64,000 nt of DNA from Cyprinodon diabolis (Eukaryota; Chordata; Actinopteri; Cyprinodontiformes; Cyprinodontidae). Below, in pieces: positions 43,560-54,371 of the stretch (position 1 is its first letter; every line of letters begins with the position of its first letter). The notes below the pieces were generated by a model that was not told the DNA's origin, did no database searches, and worked only from the letters and a program-made list of their open reading frames with translations. The stretch covers positions 34,154,501 through 34,218,500 of the forward strand of contig CM060070.1 of assembly GCA_030533445.1 (NCBI GenBank), in the 5' to 3' direction. The position numbers and the translations under genes were made by a program.

Positions 43560-45240
43560 TGGAAATTAGGTTTTTGTTGTAAATATTTGGAGGTGTGTAT
43601 ATGATATTTACCATAAATAATAATAAAAAAATTAACAACATATAAGAATTCTGCTTTGACATGTTCACATTTCTCCATCCCAAACAAAACATCCTTATCT
43701 GTTAAAGTAATATTGAGATTTCTTTGATGAAAAAAAGTGACATATCACTCCAAAATATTTTTGTATAATTACAATCCCAAAAAAGATGAATAAGCTTTTC
43801 TTCATTATTTTTACAAAAACTACACATTTGGTCCAAATCCCATTTATATCTCTTTATCAAAAATGCATTAACAGGATAAACGTTATGAATAATTGTATAG
43901 GAAATTTCTCTTATTTTGTTGTTTATTAAGTATTTTTTAAGGAGCAGCCAAGTCCACTTCCAATTTATATTTTCAAAAATGTTGGACCAATAAAATACAC
44001 AAGCAGGTGAAAAAACAACATCTCGTAATAGAATATTTCTTAATCTTTTGTTTGTTGTTTTCTTACTTATAAAAGAACAATCAATCAATATAAATGGAGT
44101 TTGGATCAAAATTTGGCATTCAGTGAATTTGATGTGTAGGGAAAGATGATAAAAGCTTTAATGACCCACTGGGGATTGCGTCAAACACAACAGCATATTA
44201 ACAGGAGATTGGAAAAGTAACATAAAGTCAGAATAAGATAATAAATGGCCATTTGGATTTAGTAATTGGCTTACAAGTAATATTCCCCTATCAAACCATT
44301 TTCTATAAAAGATTGTCTTATTTTTGTATTTAATGTCTTCATTATTTCAGATATCATATTTATGAGGAGAAAATTTGTGTTTATACAAAAGTGACCAGCT
44401 TAACAGCATTTGTTTATGAAATGTAGATAATTTTAAGGGTATTTTGGGTATACTGTAATTGCATCTAAGAAGAAAGGGTAATCCTACAATTTTGTCAAAG
44501 TTGTAAGAGGTTGGGTTTTTTAGAATATTTTTTAAATATTTAATTTTGAATGAATTGTTTAAAGATGTGAAGTCAAGGGCTTCAATTCCTCCTTTTTCAA
44601 CTTTATTCATTAGAATATTTTTCTTGATAAGATGGCATTTATTTTTCCATATAAAGTTAAAGTTTATTTTATTAATGTTGGTACTGATCTGTTTGGGAAC
44701 ATCAAGAGCAAGTGCCGCATAAATAAGTCTAGATCAGGGGTCACCAACCTTTTTAAGGCTGAGGGCCACTTCAAGGGTACTGAGTCATAGGAAGGGCTAC
44801 CAATACAGACCCATGTACACTGACCCATGCACAGCAAGGGTCAGTGTTCACCTAAACTTCATTATACATTATAAACATTTTTATTGTTTCCTTTAAGCTC
44901 TAATTGTATTTAAGACATTGTCATTTGAAAAGGATCTATAAATTTGTCAATAGCTATGACTGAAAGGAGAGAAGAGAAGAAAATTTCAAACTTAGCCCAC
45001 CGGTGAATTGTTCTTTTTTTTATAAGTCTGAGGGCACCCCATGTGGTCCATGAGGGGCCCCTTGGTGCCCGCGGGCACCACGTTGATGACCCCTGGTCTA
45101 GATAAACCATCAGCTTTGACTAATAATGAGCGACCTAAAAGAGAAAGATCTCGCTGGAGCCATAGATTATATACTATTTTTATTATGGGTTTAAAATTTT
45201 CAATTGATCTTATATTTTGATCTTTAATTATTATGAAAGA
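43560..45240 (-). mobile_element. L1-like LINE ORF2 C-terminal fragment, interrupted by a MITE
   Basis: Minus-strand frames 44610-44347 (KGGIEALDFTSLNNSFKI, LSTFHKQMLLSWSLLYKH) and 44109-43702 (a CSFC then HLFWDC knuckle) match the C-terminal part of fish L1-clade ORF2. The frames are broken by stops and shifts. A hAT MITE (44735-45095) splits the upstream part; LINE sequence continues on its other side to about 45240. Confidence 0.75.
44735..45095. mobile_element. hAT-type MITE (361 bp) with 8-bp target duplication
   Basis: Ends CAGGGGTCACCAACC and TGATGACCCCTG are inverted. GTCTAGAT flanks it directly (44727-44734 and 45096-45103). A different family from the MITE at 27080. No coding capacity. 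Confidence 0.9.
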
Positions 45241-45245
45241 TCAAC

Positions 45246-45266
45246 ATATATATATATATATATATT
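45246..45266. repeat. TA microsatellite (left)
   Basis: About ten TA units on the 3' side of the REL-LINE fragment (minus-strand sense). Confidence 0.9.
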
Positions 45267-45676
45267 AAAAAAAAACTAAAACTGTTTTCTCACCCCTCGT
45301 GAGGTGGTATGTGTCATCCTCAAGCTCGGGTCCTCTACCAGAGGCCTGGGAGTTTGAGGGTTCTGCGAAGTATCTTAGCTGTTCCTAGGACTGCGCTCTT
45401 CTGGACAGAGACCTCTGATGTTTTACCTGGAATCTGCTGTAGCCACTCTCCCAGTTTGGGGGTCACAGCCCCCAGTGCTCCAATTACCACTGGCACCACT
45501 GCTGCTCTTACTTTCCACATTTTTTCTAGCTCCTCTTTCAGCCCTTCGTATTTCTCAAGCTTCTCGTGTTCTTTCTTCTTGAAGTTGCTGTCGCTTGGGA
45601 TTGCCACATCTATCACTACTGCCTTCTTCTGCTGTTTGTCGATCAACACGATGTCTGGTTGGTTAGCCATCACCAT

Positions 45677-45681
<5 letters not shown>
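45267..45681 (-). mobile_element. 3' end of a LINE with restriction-like endonuclease, in TA repeats
   Basis: The minus-strand frame 45679-45335 (114 residues) contains ANQPDIVLIDKQQKKAVVID followed by VAIP, a PD-(D/E)XK-type endonuclease core. A coiled KYEGLKEELEKMW segment follows, and the frame ends at KLPGLW. This matches the C-terminus of R2/R4-type LINEs, whose endonuclease nicks specific targets. The fragment is 5'-truncated and lies inside TA microsatellite DNA, consistent with site preference. The frame is uninterrupted. Confidence 0.65.

Positions 45682-45714
<33 letters not shown>
45682..45714. repeat. TA microsatellite (right)
   Basis: About sixteen TA units directly upstream (minus strand) of the REL-LINE fragment; with the left array it brackets the insertion. 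Confidence 0.9.
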
Positions 45715-45719
<5 letters not shown>

Positions 45720-46180
45720 CATGTATGCTCTGAGAAAAACTGAACAACACAACAAACAACGCTTAAAATCCGCTAATAATTATTTTAATAATTATAATTA
45801 TTGTAGCAGCACAAGCTTTTCAAAGCTTAACATAAGCAAACAAAGTAATTATGACATGAAATGGAAAAATTGTTACTTTTATATGGATGAAAGGGTAGCT
45901 CCTGTTGGTTACCGTTATGTTCAGATGCTCACAGCAACCCTGTCTGTCTTTTACATTTCTGAATTACATTTAGAACATTTCACCTTTTATTATTTGTCTT
46001 TTTTTAACCAAAATCCATCCATGGAAAAAATGACTAGCATTCTTAGACTAGAATGAAAATGTAACATGAGAACATGTTCATGGATTGTACGTACTATGGA
46101 GGTTTAGTGTATTTTTTACGAGGGACTTTTAGTTGCTGCCAGCAGGGAGATGATCAGTTTCTGTCTTCTCCCTGTTAGTC
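45715..46180. other. Gene-free stretch
   Basis: AT-rich; nothing recognised. Confidence 0.5.
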
Positions 46181-46490
46181 CTGTCAGGGTCGCGGTTGGG
46201 CCAGTAGCCTGGCAGTCTATGGGGCAATAGCAGGGCACACCTGGACAGGCCGCCACAGAGACACACATGCGCACACATACTCACACCTAAGGACTACTTA
46301 GCCAATTATCTTAACAGTCAGGTTTTTGGACCGTTGAAGGAAGCCAGAGTACCTGGAGAAAACCCACGTGTGCACAGGGAGAACATGTAAACTCCATGCA
46401 GGAAGACCCTGGGCCAGGAATCGAACCCAGAACCTTCTTGTTGCAAAGGCAACAGGGCTACCCACTGCAGCCCCATACAGTATTTACACA
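46181..46490 (-). mobile_element. tRNA-type SINE, minus strand
   Basis: On the minus strand, GGGTTCGATTCC (near 46428-46417) is a pol III B box in a tRNA-like head, followed by a body ending near a GGGTCGCGG-like segment. A related copy lies at 53458-53785. Old and diverged. Confidence 0.55.
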
Positions 46491-46620
46491 TAAAAATAGG
46501 TGGAATGAACACACTTCAACCATGAAGTTTATTTGCTCCATCTTGCGCTCCCCACAACAGAACCTGATGGTAAACGAGTTTCTGTTCAGGAATCAGTCAC
46601 AGTAAAATAGAATCTGCCTT

Positions 46621-46626
46621 TTTATT
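46621..46626 (-). terminator. Poly(A) signal of the TenA-like gene
   Basis: AATAAA on the minus strand, about 130 bp beyond the stop codon at 46757-46755. Confidence 0.5.
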
Positions 46627-46754
46627 TAGAAATATCCATACAGTTTCATACATATCTTTTAATAATAACAGTAAATAATTTAAATATTTCTATATTTAGC
46701 TCCTTCTCCTGTGACCTTCATGGGTCCCCCACCTGCACTAAACTGACTGTGGTT

Positions 46755-48544
46755 CTACTCTTGCAGTGAGGCGTAGAAGAAGTTCTTCTCGTTCTGCATT
46801 TGCTGCCGGAATATTTCATTGGCCCGTTTGATCTGACCGGGCGTTGTCAGGTACTTGTTGAGCAGATCCCTGTAGTGCTTTTCTGGGTTCCCGTGCATGT
46901 TGTTCTTCTTCCAGATGAAGTAGGCGTTGCAGTAAGTCTCCTGGAGCTGGTTGGCAATCCAGATCCAGAGCCTGGAGCAGGGAAGCAGACTCACAGCAAA
47001 GAAAATGGGTTTCTCCTTCACCATGATGGTATGATAATCGGCGAGGTATTTCTCCATGGTGGGGATGGGTTTGATGTCTGGTAGGGCCTGCAAAGAAATG
47101 AAAGCATCAGGAATCAGCCAACCGAAATGTCTCACATGTAAAAATCTTCTCCTCCCAGCTTTAGCTAAGTCTGTTCAGATTCTTACATTCAGGTTGAACT
47201 GCTTCAGCATCAGATCTGCAAACTTTTTGTAACTCTGGTATCTGTTCTCCATGAAGAACCTGAGGTCGTCAGGTTTCGTGACCTTCTGCACCATCTGCTT
47301 CAGCATGTCTGTCACGTTCAGCAGGTAGTAGATGTCTTGGAGCATGAAGCTGACGTAGTCGTCGGCCTGCAGGTCACCGGACTGCATGTGCTGCAGAAAT
47401 GGCACCGACAGCGTCTGTTTGGCCATGTCCTCGTTGTCATTCCACAGCCTATCATAGATGTCCTGAATGTCTCCTGCAGATAAATTGGCCCAAAATCAGA
47501 CAAAAAACCTCTCCTGCTTTTAAGTTTTCAGCAAAACCATGAAAGGTTGAGTTTAATTTAAGAGAAAAGTGGTTTAAAGGTCCTGATTTTTACTAAAATG
47601 TTTCAGGATGAAACAGCAAAGCAGCAATGAGCAGATTGAAGATTTTATTTATTTCTTTTCAATCAGTCGGTGGCCTACTTCCTGTATGCTGACCATTACT
47701 TTCTGTAACACCATTGTTGATGCTTTTTTTTTTTTTTTTTTCAGACTTTAATCTGTTGTTAATGCTTGCATTGCTGCCTACTAGCTGTGAAGTGTGGATG
47801 TATCTGTTTTACTAGGAACACAATAATATGTGAAGAAATAAAAGCCAGAAATATTAGTTTAAAGGAGTGGAGTTGGAACATAGAATACATGAAAGTACAT
47901 AAACTAAAAAGGATATCAAAATGAAAACAATAAAAGACTGAAAGGTGAAATTATACTGCTTTAGAAAAGCCTGTTTTGTGTATTTAACCTAATACTGTTT
48001 TTAGCCAAGAAGGTCAGCAGCTCCTTATTCATAAAATCTACTTTTAGTTTTAGTATCTCCACTCTGTGGACAAATATATAGAAAATAATGCTTTTACATT
48101 TAAATTATTTGAAATTGTCCAATACTTGCATGTTTCCTTTAAAATCCACAAAAAATCTAAGCAGAATCTGCCTTTTGTAATGAGAATCTGTTAATGTTTA
48201 TAGTTCTTTTCAGTTTAAAAGCTTGTTTTCAGACGGTCAGCGTACCGCTGTACCCATCCTTTGGTTCGGTTGGGAGGCCGCAGCAGGCAGACAGAAGGCT
48301 CACCACCAGCCAGCCCGCCTGAAACCAGAACGTCCTTCCTGTGGATGTCAGAAATAGAGAAAGTTCAGAAAAAGTGTGATAGATCATCATCAGAGTATCA
48401 GATCCAGAAAAGTGAGGTAGTGAAGGGAATGGACCAGCAGACCAGCCCCTATGACCCAGCATCGTTTTCAGCACTTATTCATAAAGGTTCTTGTTCTATT
48501 AGATCTTAACTAATCTGGAAGAAAGAGAAGTTACCTGAGTCCAT
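46755..48544 (-). CDS. Secreted TenA/THI-4 family protein, candidate thiamin-active enzyme
   Basis: Four coding exons on the minus strand: 48544-48535, 48338-48246, 47473-47187 and 47087-46755, with GT-AG sites and phases 1, 1 and 0, give 240 residues. Residues 1-25 look like a signal peptide (core AGWLVVSLLSACCGL). The rest fits the all-helical TenA/heme-oxygenase-like fold. QDIYYL carries the Asp equivalent (D81), LLPC the nucleophilic Cys (C167), and NEKNFF the C-terminal Glu (E230), all at the expected places. Bacterial TenA hydrolyses aminopyrimidines or thiamin; reports in fish attribute thiaminase I activity to TenA-type genes. The signal peptide suggests secretion, unlike bacterial TenA, and NVT at 87-89 is a possible glycosylation site. 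Mammals lack this gene to my knowledge. The exact substrate is inference. The gene appears intact. Confidence 0.85.
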
Positions 48545-49746
<1,202 letters not shown>

Positions 49747-50269
49747 ACTATTCAGACTGGATAGAAATTGGTCAATGACTTCATCTGGATGGCATTAAAT
49801 AGTTCTCTTATACTAAAACATATTGCTGTTATTTTTTAATTAGGGCTTATCATTTATATCCATTATTAAAGTTTTTAGAATTTCCTTTGTTCCTGCAAAA
49901 TTATAAATGTCTTATCCAGGGTTGATGCTGAGAAACTAGTCCATGTATTTGTTACTTCAAGGCTGGACTATTGCAATTCTTTACTATCAGGACGTCCACA
50001 AACTGTAGTTAAAAGCCTTCAGCTGATCCAAAATGCTGCTGTCAGAGTACTGATGGAAATTAAAAAGAGAGATAATTCCTCTCCTATTCTAGCTTCTCTT
50101 CATTGGCTTCCTGTTAAATCCAGAATAGAATTTAAAATCCTCCTACTCACATATATAGGCCTAAATAACCAAGCTCCGTCTGATATCAGAGATGCTGCTG
50201 CAGGTGGTTTATATCTCCTTCTATTGAAAAGCCACTATGCTGTCTTTTAGTGTTTAACTATGTTATAAC

Positions 50270-52061
50270 CAGTGGTGTCAAACATACAAATATTTGTTAC
50301 TTAAGTAGAACTATAGATACTGTAGTTGAAGTATCAACTTGACCTCTTTAGTCAAGTACAAGTGAAAAAGTATGTGCTCCAAAAAAATCTTAAACTGTAA
50401 AAGTATAAAGTAACCTTTAAAAAAAAACAGCCAGTTGCCACTATATGAACTGAAAGCTCAATTTATCGACTATTTCGAAAAATTCTTTGAGATAGGGCCG
50501 AGGATGAGGGAGGTCTTGTTTGTCTCCGTCTCCATCTCCCGACCTTTCAGACATTTCAACTTCTTTTCCTGAATCCAACATTGTAGCATGGCATAGACAA
50601 TTCACGTTTGAAGTTAGAGGAACACCTGCTTGCTTCTGATGATTTCCTTTAACTAACTAATGAGTATTTGCGTTATATGACTCATCCCTCGTGGTGCCCT
50701 GTGGGGGGTGCTCCAGGAGTATGGAGTCGGGGGCCCTTTATTAGGGGCCATCCATTCTCTGTACAAGTGGAGCAGGAGTCTGGTTCGCATTGCCGGCATT
50801 AAGTCGGACCTGTTCCCAGTGCATGTTGGACTCCAACAGGGCTGCCCTCTGTCACCGGTCCTGTTCATAACTTTTATGGACAGGATTTCTAGGCGCAGCC
50901 AAGGACCGGAGGGGGTCTGGTTTGGGGAACAGCGGATCTCGTCCCTGCTTTATGCGGATGACTTAGTTCTGCTGGCTCCCTCCTGCCAAGACCTACAACG
51001 TGCGCTGGGGCGGTTCGCAGCCGAGTGTGAAGCGGCCGGGATGAGAATCAGCTCCTCCAAGTCCGAGGCCATGGTTCTCGACCGGAAAAAGGTGGCTTGT
51101 CCCCTTCAGGTTGGAGGAGAGTCCCTGCCTCAAGTGGAGGAGTTTGATTTATCTTGGGGTCCTGTTCACGAGTGAGGGGAGAATGGAGCAGGAGATCGAT
51201 AGACGGATCGGTGCGGCTGCTGCAATAATGCGGACGCTGTACCGGTCTGTCGTGGTGAAGAGAGAGCTGAGCGAAAAGGCAAAGCTCTCAATTTACTGTT
51301 CGGTCTACGTTCCTACCCTCACCTATGGACATGAAATCTGGATCATGACCGAAAGAAAGGGATCCCGGATACAAGCGGCTGAAATGAGCTTTCTCCGCAG
51401 GGTGGCTGGGCTCTCCCTTAGAGATAGGGTGAGGAGCTCGGTCATTCAGGAGAGGCTCAGTGTAGAGCCGGTTCTCCTCCACATCGAGAGGAGTCAGTTG
51501 AGGTGGCTCGGACATCTTCTTCGGATGCCCCCTGGATGCCTCCCTCGGGAGGTGTTCCAGGCACGTCCCACCGGGAGGAGGCCCAGGGGACGACCCAGGA
51601 CACGCTAGAGAGACTACGTCTCTCGGCTGGCCTGGGAGCGCCTACGGCTTCCCCCAACAGAGCTGGAGGAGGTGTCTGCGGAGAGGGAAGCCTGGGAGTC
51701 TCTGCTTATTCTGCTGCCCCCGCGAGCCGGTTCTGGATAAAGCGGGAGACGACGAGTACGAGTGCGACTCATCCAATTACACTAGTTTTCACTAGATGAG
51801 GATGGTGCCAATGATCTGCATTGGATGGCCCACATGACGTGAAATAAATATTTATAAACATTAAACCAAAGCCAAGAGTAACGAGTAATGTTTGTTTTAA
51901 AAATGTAAGGAATAGAAAGTACAGATACTTGTGTGAAAATGTAATATGAGTAGAAGTCAGAAGTAGGAAGAAAAATAAGTAATAGAGTAAAGTATATATA
52001 CCTAAAAAGTCTACTTAAGGATAGTAACAAAGTATTTGTACTTTGCTATGTGACACCTCTG
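50270..52061. mobile_element. hAT-like non-autonomous element hosting a Rex3 copy
   Basis: Ends CAGTGGTGTCA and TGACACCTCTG are inverted, and inner parts (TTTGTTACTTAAGTAGA type) are also mirrored. The flanking 8-mers GTTATAAC and GTAATTTT agree only in part, so the target duplication is eroded or the ends are slightly off. Without the Rex3 insert it is about 0.7 kb. Confidence 0.6.
50688..51765 (+). mobile_element. Rex3 (RTE-clade) LINE fragment with 9-bp target duplication
   Basis: Encodes GLQQGCPLSPVLF (motif B) and YADDLVLLAP (motif C), then, after a frameshift near 51150, the C-terminal part YLGVLFTSEGRM to GRRPRGRPRTR. The wording CAGGGCTGCCCTCTGTCACCG is close to the region commonly used to detect fish Rex3. 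GACTCATCC flanks the insert (50679-50687 and 51766-51774). 5'-truncated and frameshifted, so inactive. Confidence 0.85.
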
Positions 52062-52400
52062 GTAATTTTTCTTTTCTCTTTGCTCTTGTAGACTTGAATA
52101 CTGAGACATCTGTTAAGCTGTGCTTCTCTTCAGTCCTTATTTATCTAGATGAAGCCACTATAGGCGCTACTGTAAATAACCTCCAACTTTTCTTCAACAT
52201 GGGAGGTAATCTGGTATCAGTGCTTCTGTCTTGTTAAACTCCCACTCAGCCTAGGCAGAAATACATTCACACTGAGTCTGGTTCTGGTCCGGGGGTCTTG
52301 CATTGAAGGGGGAGGTTTTCTTCTCCACTGCCACTGAATAGTTTCCTTCAAAAGAAAACTTTTATCAATCTGACTGGATGATCTGTCCTTCAGTCCTTTA

Positions 52401-53457
52401 AGATGACAACTTTTGGAAATTTGTAAAAGGCAGTCCAGTGAAAAACAGATTATTTATCCTAATTTAAATATAGAAAGTACTGACAGTTTGTAGCAATTTG
52501 GGGAAAATTTTGTTCCTTCATGACATAAACTAATTTGGAGCAATGTGATGCCAAAGCTAGATTGCAGTAGCCGAAGGTAACAAAATATTTTCTGTTCAAA
52601 TGTTTCAGTAGCGTATTTACACCAAAAAGGTCACAGTTACTAATAAACAAAAGTTTATCAGATTATATATTTGTAGAAAGATCATATGTGAGTAAAAATA
52701 GAGATTTATAATTTTCTGAATTAAATATTTTCATTATTTCCCGTAAAATCTGTTCTTACTGTAAAGGAGAACTGTAAAGGAGAAAAGAAGAACCTCTGAC
52801 CTACAATGACTAAATATTGACTGCGACTATGACCTTGGAAGATCTGAGTCACATTCTGTATAGAAAGAGATCTTTCCACTGACCACTTACAGTAATAACA
52901 GAAAAATTCCTGGGAATTTAACTAAAGAGGAACTAAAGACATTACTAAAACCACACCTTGGATCAGCTGTGAAGAACTGAGGAAATGGTCTGGAAATCAC
53001 AGAATAACCAGCTGCAGCCATGAGACCAGCACAGATCCAACTCAATATTTCTGTGTGAACTAACAAGGAATCAACTTTAGTTTTCATAATCAAAATCATT
53101 AATGGTTCAAACTACAATGACAACACATAGAAAGATTGCTAAACAGGGAAAATGACAGGTTGTTATAATTCAAAAAACATTTGTCCAGCAAAGTAGCTGA
53201 CTACTCAGAGTCATCAAGTTCAGAGAGTCACCCTGGTGACAGAAACCGTCTCGGTGTCTGACTGTTTCTGCCATCAGAAACAATCAGACCATCATTCCAG
53301 GCAGGGTCTGCAGATACATTAGGTGCTCTTTTTGAGACCATAAACTTTCATAGACCATGGATGGAGGGAAGTAGATTAAAAATGTGTTTGAAAAGCAAAA
53401 TAGTCACAGAAATGTCTTGAATCTGAAGTAATTCTCTCTAGAACCATGTTACCTACA
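52401..53457. other. Gene-free stretch
   Basis: AT-rich; nothing recognised. Confidence 0.55.
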
Positions 53458-53785
53458 GTTTTCCATCCGTCCATTTTCCATCTCGCTTATCCCTGCTGGG
53501 GTCGCGAAGGGTGCTGGTGCCCATCTCCAGCAGTCAATGGGTGAAAGGGCACCCTGGACAGGAAAAAAAAAACAGTCCATTGCAGGGCAACACAGAGACA
53601 AACAACCATTCACGTACACGCTCACACCTAAGGAGCATTTAGAGAAACCAGTTAACCCAACAGTCATGTTTTTGGACTGTGGGAGGAAGCCGGAGTACCC
53701 GGAAAGAATGCTCAGGAACAACATGCAGACTCCATGGAAATAGACCCAGGCCGGGAATCAAACCCAGAACCTTCTTGCTGCAAGG
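53458..53785 (-). mobile_element. tRNA-type SINE, second copy
   Basis: Similar to 46181-46490, with CGCTTATCCCTGCTGGGGTC at its minus-strand 3' end and GGGTTTGATTCCC (B box, one change) near 53767. It is broken on the right where LTR-like sequence begins at 53786. Confidence 0.6.
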
Positions 53786-54371
53786 TGTCATATTTTGAAC
53801 GTGTGACTCCGAATGGGAGCAATAACTGAAACAGTTGGTATTATTGAAAAGTTTATTGAAAAATGGAAATGAACAAGATTGAATTTCAGCTGGTCGGGGG
53901 TCTTGTGAGCTCTGCTGGGAAAGATAGGGAGGATGGTGAAAAACTTGAGCTTTGGGATTTGTGAAAATGATGTTTGGATGATGAACTCACTGAGGTGGGG
54001 GCTAGGGCTTGGTCAGGGGGAAGAAGTGCATTTCAGTTGTCCGGGTTGTTGGTGCAGATCCAGATCCTCTCTCTGTGTTGGTTTCTTGGAAGGTGGACAG
54101 GCAGGCGACTGCAGGGAGGAGGGCTGACAGAAGGATCCAGGGTTCTTCTCTGGTACAAGACGGTTTCCAGGAGTTTTTTTTTATTATTTTTTTACTCTGA
54201 TCCAAGGCATGGGTTTCCAGGTCTTTCACTGGATGGCTTTCTAGGAGGAAACGACAAGAACGAGGTCAGGTTAGGGATAATAGGTTTAAACAAGGAGATG
54301 TTCAGTACCACGCTGAAGCGTAAACAAACTGACGCCCTACTTCTTGTTCTTCTTTATGGAATTTTTTGACA
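53786..54371 (-). mobile_element. Possible solo LTR inserted at the SINE
   Basis: Begins TGTCATATTTTG and ends TTTTTTGACA, with TTTATT soon after the left end, the same layout as the minus-strand chromovirus LTR. Flanks CAAGG and GTTGG do not match, so the ends are unproven. Confidence 0.4.

Larger units (their letters stand above)
49885..52400 (+). mobile_element. L2 LINE remnant split by a nested insertion
   Basis: 49885-50269 matches the end of L2 ORF2 (for example [20 protein letters not shown]). 52062-52400 resembles its 3' untranslated region (CTGAGTCTGGTTCTG, TTCTCCACTG). The DNA between them is a later insertion. Confidence 0.7.

Noticed and set aside
45241..45720. CRISPR-like or satellite array around TA repeats
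   Set aside because: Plain TA microsatellites flanking a LINE fragment; no spacers, and a vertebrate context.
53786..54371. Confident solo LTR
   Set aside because: TG and CA ends are present but flanking 5-mers (CAAGG, GTTGG) do not match; kept only as a low-confidence feature.
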